A stretch of DNA of 64,000 nucleotides from [Clostridium] leptum DSM 753. GTDB taxonomy: Bacteria > Bacillota > Clostridia > Oscillospirales > Acutalibacteraceae. The notes beneath the pieces were generated by a model. That model did not search any database and was not told the DNA's origin. It saw nothing but the letters and a program-made list of their open reading frames with translations. Positions within the stretch are counted from its first letter, which is position 1, and every line of letters starts with the position of its first letter. A program made the translations under genes and the position numbers. The DNA lies in assembly GCA_000154345.1 (NCBI GenBank), contig DS480348.1, positions 372,001-436,000 on the forward strand, read 5' to 3'. Below are positions 35,819 through 43,755 of this stretch, piece after piece.

Positions 35819-36961
35819 TTAGCAGATTGCCAGCAGAACGCCGGCGGCAACAGCGGAGCCGATTACGCCTGCCACATTGGGACCCATAGCGTGCATCAGC
35901 AGGAAGTTGCCGGGATTCTCTGCCTGGCCGACCTTCTGAGAAACACGAGCGGCCATCGGTACGGCGGAAACACCGGCAGAACCGATCAACGGGTTTACCT
36001 TGCCGCCGGTTACCTTGTACATAACCTTGCCGAACAGCACGCCGCCGGCGGTACCGCAGGCGAAAGCAAACAAACCAAGAACAATGATCAATAAGGTGCT
36101 GGGGCTGAGGAATACCTCGCCGGTAGCGGTGGCGCCGACGGTAACGCCTAAGAAAATAGTGATAATATTCATCAGCTCATTTTGGGCGGTATTGGAAATC
36201 CTGCTGACCACGCCGCTCTCACGGAAAATATTTCCCAGCATCAGCATACCTACCAGCGGCACGGCGTCAGGCAGGAGCAGAGCAACCACGATGGTCACAA
36301 TGATAGGGAACAAAATCTTTTCCAGCTTGGAAACCGGCCGGAGCTGTTCCATAACCACAGCGCGCTCTTTCTTGGTAGTAAGCAGTTTCATAATCGGAGG
36401 CTGAATAATAGGAACCAAGGCCATATAGGAATACGCCGCCACGGCGATCGGTCCTAACAGTTCCGGCTTTAGCTTACTGGTAACGAAGATAGCGGTAGGA
36501 CCATCCGCACCGCCGATGATACCGATAGAACCCGCGGACTGCACGTCAAATCCCAGCAGGATGGCACCAATAAAGGTAATGAAGATACCCAACTGGGCGG
36601 CGGCGCCCAACAGAAAGCTTTTGGGATTGGCGATCAAGGGGCCAAAGTCTGTCATGGCGCCGATCCCCAGGAAAATCAAAGGCGGGTAAATACCAAGCTT
36701 CACGCCCTGGTATAAATAATAGAACAAACCGCCGTTGCTGGTATCTGTCGGGGCGGCCATGATGCCAGGCATCAGGTTGACCAGCAGCATGCCAAAGGAG
36801 ATGGGCAGCAGCAGCAAAGGCTCAAATTGCCTGCCGATAGCCAGATAGATCAAAACGCAGGCAATGGCGATCATAACATAGTTTCTCCAATCCATGGAGA
36901 TAATGCCGGAAGTGTTCCAGATTCCCTGGACAGCTTCCACAAATCCATTGAGAATATCCAA
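35819..36961 (-). CDS. oadB: Sodium ion-translocating decarboxylase beta subunit (OadB/GcdB)
   Basis: The 380-residue integral membrane protein has about nine to eleven hydrophobic segments. It shows the conserved GFDVQSAGSIGIIGGADGPT with the sodium-channel Asp, and GLINSAG-like PLIGSAGVSAVPMAAR near the C-terminus. In Na+-pumping biotin decarboxylases (oxaloacetate, methylmalonyl-CoA, glutaconyl-CoA) this subunit couples carboxybiotin decarboxylation to Na+ export. TTG start with GGAAAGGAAGG upstream, 33 bp after oadG. The carboxyltransferase and biotin carrier genes are not beside it, so the decarboxylase substrate is undetermined. Confidence 0.93.
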   Translation of the reverse strand: MDILNGFVEAVQGIWNTSGIISMDWRNYVMIAIACVLIYLAIGRQFEPLLLLPISFGMLLVNLMPGIMAAPTDTSNGGLFYYLYQGVKLGIYPPLIFLGIGAMTDFGPLIANPKSFLLGAAAQLGIFITFIGAILLGFDVQSAGSIGIIGGADGPTAIFVTSKLKPELLGPIAVAAYSYMALVPIIQPPIMKLLTTKKERAVVMEQLRPVSKLEKILFPIIVTIVVALLLPDAVPLVGMLMLGNIFRESGVVSRISNTAQNELMNIITIFLGVTVGATATGEVFLSPSTLLIIVLGLFAFACGTAGGVLFGKVMYKVTGGKVNPLIGSAGVSAVPMAARVSQKVGQAENPGNFLLMHAMGPNVAGVIGSAVAAGVLLAIC

Positions 36962-36994
36962 TGATTCGTACCTTCCTTTCCGATGTCTTTGTTG

Positions 36995-37384
36995 TTAAAA
37001 CGGACGGGTGTTATCCATCAAACCGGCCATACTCCACACCGGACGGGACCCTGCTGTGCGTTTGATGCTTTTTACCGCATAGCCCTTATGCTCTTCCTCA
37101 GAAACGCTGACAACAGCGGCGGCAATGGCGGCCACTACTTCGCCGGGAATTCCAGCTTCTACGGCAGGCGCCGCAGCCGGGGCAGCCGGAACAGCTGCCG
37201 TCACTGGCGACTTGGGCGCCGTCTTTTCCGCAGCTTTAGAGGGCTTGGCCTGAGCGGTTTTATTCTGCGCCTTGCTGACGATAGTTCCGTAGATTTTGAT
37301 GATAGCGGTCAGCAAAATCAGTACGGCGAAAACAACCACAAGGCCAGTAACCAGAACAACCAGAGCCGTGTCCATGTTTTCCAT
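36995..37384 (-). CDS. oadG: OadG-like sodium pump decarboxylase gamma subunit
   Basis: The 129-residue protein has one N-terminal membrane helix (ALVVLVTGLVVVFAVLILLT), an Ala/Pro-rich linker (about residues 45-75) and a short C-terminal domain with IPGEVVAAIAAAVV and the tail SRPVWSMAGLMDNTRPF, a common OadG ending in Clostridia. It holds the decarboxylase complex together. Two ATGs are possible (37393 and 37384); the second lies 8 nt after AAAGGG. First gene of the oadG-oadB unit, divergent from an AraC regulator. Confidence 0.85.
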   Translation of the reverse strand: MENMDTALVVLVTGLVVVFAVLILLTAIIKIYGTIVSKAQNKTAQAKPSKAAEKTAPKSPVTAAVPAAPAAAPAVEAGIPGEVVAAIAAAVVSVSEEEHKGYAVKSIKRTAGSRPVWSMAGLMDNTRPF

Positions 37385-37469
37385 AACATTCACCCTTTAC
37401 TATAAAATTTTCACTTTTCCGGCTCTTAGACTAAAAATCGCCAAATTTCCGGATTTTAATTACTGTGCT

Positions 37470-37498
37470 ATTATAGCGCGTTTTTGCCTTTTTTTCAA
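37470..37498 (-). promoter_or_regulatory. Sigma-A promoter of oadG-oadB
   Basis: On the minus strand TTGAAA, 17-bp spacer, TATAAT. Confidence 0.78.
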
Positions 37499-37614
37499 TC
37501 GCATTTGGACGAAAAAATCTCCTTCCTGTGAGAATTTTAACAAATTATCTCTTTTTCATAAAGAAAATGTTAAGAAAAATAATTTTTAGTGCTTATTGCT
37601 GCTTAGCGTTTTCG

Positions 37615-37643
37615 TTGCTATTTTTCTCAGAACCGCTTATAAT
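37615..37643 (+). promoter_or_regulatory. Sigma-A promoter of the AraC-family gene
   Basis: TTGCTA, 17-bp spacer, TATAAT, about 50 bp upstream of the start codon. Confidence 0.75.
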
Positions 37644-37693
37644 AAAACTATGTATTTGTTGTTATTCTATAAGCTGAAAAAGGGGTGATAGGT

Positions 37694-38533
37694 TTGGCTC
37701 ATGACGCTTTTAAGCATTCAGTCTGGCTCTCCAATCGGGAAGGCCTTGGCCTGGCGGTATATAACTGCGGCTTTCAACGCTGCTCTCCCGGCCATACCTG
37801 GGGCCCGGCGGTAAGGGATCACTTCTTAATTCACTATATTACCTCCGGCAAGGGCGTGTATGACAGCGGATCGGGCAAGTATTCCTTGTCTGCCGGCGAC
37901 GGCTTTTTGGTGGTGCCGAACCGTTTAATCACCTATTGGGCGGATCAAAGCGACCCCTGGGAATACTATTGGGTGGGGTTTAACGGCACTGACGCCGAGC
38001 GCTTGGTCTGCGAAGCGGGGCTTTCCGCGGAGCAGCCAATTTTCCACTATGATAAGGACAGCCTCTACCGGGAAAAGCTTTTGAACATTTACCGGCTTAA
38101 CGGCAACCGGCCCAGCGACCAGGCCAGAATGCAGGCGGGGCTGCTTTCCTTTATGGCGGCGATGATGGACCGCCGTCCCCTTGATATCCAGGAGAAAAAA
38201 AGCGGTTATGAATATGTGAAAAAATCTCTTCAGTTTATCGACTATAACTATTCGAGAAGCATCGATGTGGATGACATTGCCGCGAATGTAGGGATTAGCC
38301 GCAGCCATTTGTATCGGTTGTTTATGAAGCACATTTCTGTGCCGCCCAATGAATATTTGACTCGTTACCGCATTCAAAAGGCCAGCCTGCTGTTGGAATC
38401 GTCTAATCTGTCGGTAGGCGAGGCGGCGTATTCCACCGGCTTTTCAGATCAGCTCTACTTTTCCAGAGTGTTTAAAAAGTATAAGGGGCTCTCCCCCAGT
38501 CAGTACAGCAAACGCTCCCATGAAAAAAAATGA
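37694..38533 (+). CDS. AraC-family transcriptional regulator with cupin domain
   Basis: The 279-residue protein has an N-terminal cupin-like sensor (HFLIHYITSGKGVYDSGSGK, then LSAGDGFLVVPNRLITY, about residues 40-100) and a C-terminal double HTH (about 180-275) with DDIAANVGISRSHLYRLF and the AraC signature ending GFSDQLYFSRVFKKYKGLSP. Such proteins usually sense sugars or other small molecules. The TTG at 37694, 8 nt after AGGGG, is preferred to the GTG at 37685. Divergent from oadG-oadB, so it may control them, but that is inference. Confidence 0.9.
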   Translation: MAHDAFKHSVWLSNREGLGLAVYNCGFQRCSPGHTWGPAVRDHFLIHYITSGKGVYDSGSGKYSLSAGDGFLVVPNRLITYWADQSDPWEYYWVGFNGTDAERLVCEAGLSAEQPIFHYDKDSLYREKLLNIYRLNGNRPSDQARMQAGLLSFMAAMMDRRPLDIQEKKSGYEYVKKSLQFIDYNYSRSIDVDDIAANVGISRSHLYRLFMKHISVPPNEYLTRYRIQKASLLLESSNLSVGEAAYSTGFSDQLYFSRVFKKYKGLSPSQYSKRSHEKK

Positions 38534-38566
38534 AAAAAACGCCGGCTCAGACCGGCGCTTTTTGTT
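38534..38566 (+). terminator. Terminator of the AraC-family gene
   Basis: ACGCCGG, CTCAGA, CCGGCGC then TTTTTG, directly after the stop. Confidence 0.85.
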
Positions 38567-38857
38567 TGCCGCCTGGCGCAAGCCGAAAACAGCCGGACAA
38601 TCAAAGCCTTGCTTCTAAAGAAAAGCGCTTTGCACAGCTGGCGGCGCTTTTTCCTTGGGAGAGTTCAGCGCGTATTGCGGCGCGCTTTGATTAGGGCGCC
38701 GTGCGCCTTTATGATTGGCGGTGGTAGGGCGGTTTAATGGCTGACGCGGATTTATTGTCAAAAATAAGCAGATTTTATGACCACATAACCGGGCGAAAAA
38801 GCAGCACACTAATCCATAGGCGGTAAACCGCTATTTTTTTGGCCAGGAGGAAACAAA
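38567..38857. other. Intergenic region, nothing recognised beyond a ribosome binding site
   Basis: Together with the terminator it makes a gap of over 300 bp. No ORF with a ribosome binding site, RNA gene or repeat is seen; AGGAGG at 38845-38850 belongs to the next gene. Confidence 0.45.
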
Positions 38858-39292
38858 GTGAGCAAACAAAATTTAGAGATGCTGGAAGAGATTTTTAAGG
38901 GCGCGAAGATGGGTATGAACGCCACTAAGCTGGTCATGGATAAAACTAAGGACACTGATTTGAAAAACAAGCTGACCGGCCAATACGGAAGCTTTTCCAA
39001 AACAGCTCAAAAGGCGGAGGAAATGCTGATTTCTAACAACAAGATTCCAGAGGAAAGCGGCATGATGGAAAAAGCTATGCTTTGGAGCTCAGTGCAGCTG
39101 AACTCCATGCTGGACACCGACGCCTCCCACATTGCGGAGATGGTAATCAACGGCAGTACCATGAGCATAGTCAGCATGACGAAAAAGCTGAACGAGCTGC
39201 CGGAAGCCTCTCCGGAGGTTCGGACGCTGGCTAAGGATTTTATCCACGACCAAGAGCATTATATTGGAGAAATGAAGTCCTTTTTGTGCTGA
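38858..39292 (+). CDS. Uncharacterised all-helical protein, ferritin-like/DUF2383-like
   Basis: The 144-residue protein appears to be a bundle of four amphipathic helices, beginning MLEEIFKGAKMGMNATKLVM and ending DQEHYIGEMKSFLC. The Glu/His pattern in helices (DFIHDQEHYIGEM) resembles ferritin-like DUF2383/DUF892 proteins, but I cannot place metal ligands with confidence. GTG start with AGGAGG 8 nt upstream. Monocistronic, followed by a hairpin at 39311-39352. Function unknown; it could be a stress or sporulation-coat related helical protein. Confidence 0.65.
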   Translation: MSKQNLEMLEEIFKGAKMGMNATKLVMDKTKDTDLKNKLTGQYGSFSKTAQKAEEMLISNNKIPEESGMMEKAMLWSSVQLNSMLDTDASHIAEMVINGSTMSIVSMTKKLNELPEASPEVRTLAKDFIHDQEHYIGEMKSFLC

Positions 39293-39310
39293 CTTCTTTC
39301 CGCTAAAACA

Positions 39311-39352
39311 GCAAGAGCGCCTGGAGCACGTTGTGGTCCAGGCGCTCTTGCG
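39311..39352 (+). terminator. GC-rich hairpin downstream of the helical protein gene
   Basis: GCAAGAGCGCCTGGA pairs perfectly with TCCAGGCGCTCTTGC around an 11-nt loop. There is no T-run, so termination is only likely. Confidence 0.6.
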
Positions 39353-39455
39353 CGCGGGATTCCGATAGGTTCAAACACATCTTTTAAACATATTGAAAAG
39401 CAAATGATTATACATCGGAAGCAGTTTGAAAAAGAGGCTTCGTTAGGGTGAACAG

Positions 39456-39484
39456 TTGCAATTTACGCTTGTTTTCTTTATAAT
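39456..39484 (+). promoter_or_regulatory. Sigma-A promoter of the second ABC-F gene
   Basis: TTGCAA, 17-bp spacer, TATAAT, about 70 bp before the ATG. Confidence 0.78.
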
Positions 39485-39552
39485 AGATATCTGTATGAAA
39501 AGCGATCGATCAGAAGGATCAACGGCATGATATCAGGAAAAGGAAGATAGAG

Positions 39553-41466
39553 ATGGCTCTTTTGGGCGTCAGCAATCTGACAAAGGCTTTCGGCACGGAC
39601 CTCCTGTTTGAGGGCGTGTCCTTTGAGGTACAGGCAAACGACAAAATAGGGGTGGTGGGAGTGAACGGCTCCGGGAAAACCACTCTGTTCAAAATGATCA
39701 CCGGCGAGATGCGTCCCGACGACGGGGAGCTGTATCAAAGCAAGCAGGCCGTAGTGGGCTATATGGAGCAGCATGTGTGTAAAAATCTGGAGGAAACCGC
39801 TCTGGATGAGGTGCTGACGGTATTCACCCCTCTGATGAAAATGGAGGAGGAGATAGAGCTGCTTAACGTACGCCTGCAAAAAGGGATGGGCTCCGCAGAG
39901 GAGCTGATCGAGCGTCAGGCGCTTTTAAACGACCGTTTTGTCCGGGAGGGCGGGATGACCTATCGCAGCCGGGCGAGGTCCGCCTTGCTGGGCCTTGGCT
40001 TCAGCGGCGAGGATATGGCTCTGACGGTAGGAGCATTGAGCGGCGGGCAGAAGGCCAAGCTTCAATTGGCGAAAATGCTCCTGAGCGGGGCGAATCTGCT
40101 GCTTCTCGATGAGCCGACCAACCACCTGGATATTTCCTCTGTAGAGTGGCTGGAGGATTACCTGAAAAGCTTTAACGGGGCGTTTTTGGTCATCAGCCAC
40201 GACCGCTATTTTTTGGATCGGATCACTTCCCGCACTTTTGAGATGGAGAACCACCGGCTGACGGTGTATAAGGGCGGATATACCGCCTATCTGACCCAAA
40301 AAGAGGAGGCGGAGCTTACAGCCCGCCGGGTCTATGAGAACACCATGAGGGAGATTACCCGACTGGAGGGAGTCGTAGCCCAGCAGCGGCAGTGGAACCG
40401 GGAAAAAAATATTAAAACAGCGGAAAGCAAGCTGAAGGTGATCGAGAGGCTGGAACGGGACCTGGAAAAACCGCAGGCGGCGCCGGAAAGCATCCGTTTT
40501 CAATTTGAAATCAAACAGCCCGGAGGCAATGACGTGCTGGAGGTGGAGGAGCTCTCTCTTTCCTTCGGCAAGGCCCCTCTGTTTGAGCGTGTGAACCTCA
40601 AGCTGCGGCGGGGGGAAAGAGTTTTTTTGCTGGGACCCAACGGCTGCGGCAAGACCTCTTTGTTTAAGACCATCCTGAACCAGTACCAGCCGGACAGCGG
40701 CCGTATTAAGCTCGGGGCCGGCATTGATCTGGGCTATTACGATCAGATTCAGGCGGGACTGGATACAGATAAAACTGTGATGGACGAAATTTGGGATCAA
40801 TATCCGCGTATGACACAGACCCAGGTGCGCAGCGCTCTTGCGGTGTTCTTGTTTAAGGGAGACGACGTGTTTAAGCCGGTGCGGGCCCTGTCCGGCGGGG
40901 AGAAGGCTAAGGTGCTGCTGCTGAAGCTGATGCTCTCCAAGGCGAATTTTTTGCTGCTGGACGAACCTACCAACCATTTGGATATCGCGTCCCGTGAAGC
41001 GTTGGAGAGCGCTTTGCAAGGCTATGAGGGAACCCTATTTGTAATTTCTCATGACCGCTACTTAATCAATAAAATAGCGGACCGGGTCTATTATCTGGAG
41101 CCTGGCGGCGCGGAGGAATACCAGGGGAATTACGACGCTTTTCTGGAAAAGCGCCGGCAGGAAGAAGAACCGGAAAAGGGAGTGAAACCGGTTCCGAAGC
41201 AAAATGATTATAAGCTGAGAAAGCAAAAGGAATCGGAGCTGCGAAAACTGAAAACCCGGGTGAGAAGGGCGGAGGAGGAAATCGACGGCTTAGACCGGGA
41301 AACCGCCGAGCTGGCCGGCCGGCTCAGCGATCCGGAGACTGCCAGCGACTATGAGAAAGCGTTGGAGCTGACCCAGAGAATGGAAGAATTGAGGGCCCGG
41401 CAGGAGAAACTGATGGAAAGCTGGGAAGCTCTCTGCCAGGAGCTGGAGGAAAAGGAAGCTCGATAA
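39553..41466 (+). CDS. ABC-F family ATPase, YdiF/Uup-like
   Basis: The 637-residue protein has two ABC ATPase domains and no membrane segment. NBD1: GVNGSGKTT, ALSGGQKAKL, LLLLDEPTNHLD. NBD2: GPNGCGKTS, ALSGGEKAKV, FLLLDEPTNHLD. The linker between them (about residues 240-310) is the long P-site tRNA interaction motif, and the last 80 residues form a charged coiled coil (LRKQKESELRKLKTRVRRAEE). This is the housekeeping YdiF/Uup-type layout, acting on stalled ribosomes, as opposed to the shorter Lsa-type protein at 31912. AAGGAAGATAGAG precedes the ATG. Confidence 0.9.
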   Translation: MALLGVSNLTKAFGTDLLFEGVSFEVQANDKIGVVGVNGSGKTTLFKMITGEMRPDDGELYQSKQAVVGYMEQHVCKNLEETALDEVLTVFTPLMKMEEEIELLNVRLQKGMGSAEELIERQALLNDRFVREGGMTYRSRARSALLGLGFSGEDMALTVGALSGGQKAKLQLAKMLLSGANLLLLDEPTNHLDISSVEWLEDYLKSFNGAFLVISHDRYFLDRITSRTFEMENHRLTVYKGGYTAYLTQKEEAELTARRVYENTMREITRLEGVVAQQRQWNREKNIKTAESKLKVIERLERDLEKPQAAPESIRFQFEIKQPGGNDVLEVEELSLSFGKAPLFERVNLKLRRGERVFLLGPNGCGKTSLFKTILNQYQPDSGRIKLGAGIDLGYYDQIQAGLDTDKTVMDEIWDQYPRMTQTQVRSALAVFLFKGDDVFKPVRALSGGEKAKVLLLKLMLSKANFLLLDEPTNHLDIASREALESALQGYEGTLFVISHDRYLINKIADRVYYLEPGGAEEYQGNYDAFLEKRRQEEEPEKGVKPVPKQNDYKLRKQKESELRKLKTRVRRAEEEIDGLDRETAELAGRLSDPETASDYEKALELTQRMEELRARQEKLMESWEALCQELEEKEAR

Positions 41467-41996
41467 GAAAACCGCTGAGCTGATGGGACCGCAGGCCGCG
41501 GCTTGCGGAGCTGGTTGGCCGGAGCGGGAAAAGTCCTGTTCAGGCCGGCTTGAACTAAGGCGGCTTGCGTTCCGCCCTGCCCGCGCTGCTTGTCCTACAG
41601 CTCTCGCGGCGTCCATAGGGAAAGCCATTCCTTTGGTGATTCCGGCAGGCGGCTTTCGACCTTCGAAGGGCCGTTTTCAATGCCCCTTCTGCCGCCTTAG
41701 GCAAAAGACTTTTACGGGAGTGCTTTCCCAGTCCGCCGGCTTCTGATTTTTCCAATGGTTTGCCGCGTTCCGCATCAATCAAAAAGAGGACGGGGGAGCC
41801 CCCGTCCTCTTTAACCATCGCTTTTTGTTCCTGTTAAGCTTAGTAAGGCTTATTTACCTCTTTGCTTGCTTCAAGCTTCAAGAAATCTTTTCCAGAAGCT
41901 TCCCAGCCGTAATTTTTTAAAATCCCCTGCCGCCATAATCAATGCTTTGAAAGGCGGCGCGCCGGGAAGAAATCAATTTGAACCGCCGGAAAAGAA
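41467..41996. other. Intergenic region with terminator
   Basis: About 530 bp between convergent genes. The only clear element is the terminator at 41781-41813. Open frames at 41483-41746 and 41555-41818 lack ribosome binding sites and family resemblance. Confidence 0.55.
41781..41813 (-). terminator. Terminator between ABC-F and HPr-like genes
   Basis: AAAGAGGACGGGGG pairs with CCCCCGTCCTCTTT. The minus-strand side runs into CTTTTTG, so it fits the HPr-like gene best, although usable in both directions. Confidence 0.78.
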
Positions 41997-42224
41997 TCAA
42001 AGCTTAAATTCCTGAATTTCCTTTTTCAGCTTTTCTGGACATTCTTCCTCGATTTCCACTGTGATAGGCTTGGAAAGATCCAGGCTGAACACGCTCATAA
42101 TGGATTTGGCGTCGATTTTGTATTTATCGGAAAGAAGATTTATCGTAAAATCGTATTCATTAGCGATGCAGACAAACTTTTTTACAGCGTCGATGCTGGA
42201 CAAAGAAATCGTCTCAGTATACAT
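41997..42224 (-). CDS. HPr-like protein lacking the phosphorylatable histidine
   Basis: The 75-residue protein has the HPr fold pattern, with a central KYKIDAKSIMSVFSLDLSKP that keeps the regulatory serine of HPr (KSIM; Ser46 position). The usual N-terminal active site (GIHARPA) is replaced by SSIDAVKKFVCIAN, so the PTS histidine is absent. This recalls Crh of Bacillus, which also lacks the histidine and works in catabolite repression, but the resemblance may be structural only. The ATG at 42224, 10 nt after GGAGGG, is chosen over 42242. Monocistronic. Confidence 0.75.
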   Translation of the reverse strand: MYTETISLSSIDAVKKFVCIANEYDFTINLLSDKYKIDAKSIMSVFSLDLSKPITVEIEEECPEKLKKEIQEFKL

Positions 42225-42307
42225 TGTTTGCAATCCCTCCATTATTTCTTTTCATTTAATAATAGCCTCATTCTTACAGAAGGTCAAGTCCTAATTGCCA
42301 CGACAAT

Positions 42308-42336
42308 TTGACGGCGGCGCTAAAACAATTTAGATA
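42308..42336 (+). promoter_or_regulatory. Possible promoter of mtaB
   Basis: TTGACG, 17-bp spacer, TAGATA. The -10 is poor. Confidence 0.45.
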
Positions 42337-42356
42337 AAATAACAAGGAGCCGGTTT

Positions 42357-43646
42357 ATGAAAGCATATATCCTTACGTTAGGCTGTAAAGTGAATCAATA
42401 TGAATCTCAGGCTATGCTGGAGGAGCTTTGCCGCAGCGGCTTTGCCCCCGCCGAGACGGAGGAGGAGGCAGATGTTGTGATTCTTAACTCCTGTACCGTG
42501 ACGGCGGCAAGCGATCAAAAAATGCGAAAGCTTCTCCACCGGGCCCGCAGGAAAAATCCTCAGGCGCTGCTGGTTCTTACCGGCTGTATGCCCCAGGCCT
42601 TCCCGGAGGAAGCCGCCAAGCTGCCGGAACCAGATCTGGTTTTGGGAACCTCCAATCGAAAGGAGCTGGTGCCATCTGTTCTGAAGGCCCTGGAGAACCG
42701 CCGCCGGGAAGTGAAGATCCGGCCTTATACAGGAAAGGACTCCTTTGAAAGCCTCCAGATTCACAGCTTTCAGGAGAGGACCCGGGCTTTTTTGAAGATA
42801 CAGGATGGATGCAACCGGTTTTGTTCCTACTGTATTATTCCCTATTCCCGGGGAAGAGTGCGGTCAAAGCCCTTGGAAGAGCTTACCCGGGAGGCCCGGA
42901 CTCTGGCGGCGTCCGGTTACCGGGAAATTGTTCTCACCGGAATCAATCTGTCCTGCTACGGACAGGATAGCGGACTGGGGCTTTGGGACGCGGTGGAAGC
43001 GGTCTGCGGCCTGCCGGAGGTGGAGCGGGTGCGCTTAGGCTCCTTAGAGCCGGAGCAAATGGAGCTGCCTGTTCTGGAACGCCTGGCCCGGCAGGAAAAG
43101 CTGTGCCCCCAGTTCCATCTTTCTCTGCAAAGCGGCTGTGACGCCACATTGAAAAGGATGAACCGCCATTACACGGCGGCGGAATATGAGTCTATTGTGA
43201 ACAATATCCGCGGGGTATTCGATAATCCGTCGGTGACCACGGATATGATGGTAGGATTTGCTGGGGAAACTCCGGAGGATTTTGAGGAGTCCTTGAATTT
43301 CGCGCGGAAAATCGGGTTCGCCAAGGTCCATGTGTTCGCCTATTCCCGCCGGCCGGGTACCGCGGCGGACCGTATGCCCGGCCAGGTGCCCAACAAAGTG
43401 AAGGAGGAACGCAGCAGGCGGCTGATTGAGGCAACTAATGAAGCCCGGCGGCGCTTTTTGCTGACCCAGGTGGGAAGGACCGAGCCGGTGTTGTTTGAGT
43501 CAAAGCGCTTGGAGGATTATTATGAGGGGTATACCGCCAATTATACCCCTGTGCATGTCCAGAGCCCTATTCCGCTGTTTGGAAAGATTTTGTCGGTGAA
43601 AATTCTGGAGGCTGGAGAGGATTTCTGCTTCGGAAGCTTAATATGA
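42357..43646 (+). CDS. mtaB: tRNA t6A37 methylthiotransferase MtaB
   Basis: The 429-residue radical SAM enzyme converts t6A37 to ms2t6A37 in ANN-decoding tRNAs. The N-terminal MTTase domain carries three cluster cysteines (TLGCKVNQYES, LNSCTVT, LTGCMPQ). The radical SAM motif CNRFCSYC is at about residue 152, with IIPYSRGRVRS following, and a C-terminal TRAM-like domain. The LGCKVNQYES form and lack of further extension separate it from MiaB and RimO. AAGGAG lies 7 nt before the ATG. Confidence 0.93.
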   Translation: MKAYILTLGCKVNQYESQAMLEELCRSGFAPAETEEEADVVILNSCTVTAASDQKMRKLLHRARRKNPQALLVLTGCMPQAFPEEAAKLPEPDLVLGTSNRKELVPSVLKALENRRREVKIRPYTGKDSFESLQIHSFQERTRAFLKIQDGCNRFCSYCIIPYSRGRVRSKPLEELTREARTLAASGYREIVLTGINLSCYGQDSGLGLWDAVEAVCGLPEVERVRLGSLEPEQMELPVLERLARQEKLCPQFHLSLQSGCDATLKRMNRHYTAAEYESIVNNIRGVFDNPSVTTDMMVGFAGETPEDFEESLNFARKIGFAKVHVFAYSRRPGTAADRMPGQVPNKVKEERSRRLIEATNEARRRFLLTQVGRTEPVLFESKRLEDYYEGYTANYTPVHVQSPIPLFGKILSVKILEAGEDFCFGSLI

Positions 43647-43755
43647 TTTTAACTAAAATTTAAGGAAACTTTTCCCGGCTTTTCTGTTGACTATTTCCGC
43701 TGTTCCTGAGAAAATATAACCGTAAGGGGTTTATAACGAGGAAAGAAGGGCGTGT

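Larger units (their letters stand above)
37385..37693. other. Shared divergent promoter region of oadG-oadB and araC-like gene
   Basis: About 310 AT-rich bp with one consensus promoter in each direction (37470-37498, minus; 37615-37643, plus), a typical arrangement for a local AraC regulator. Confidence 0.7.
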
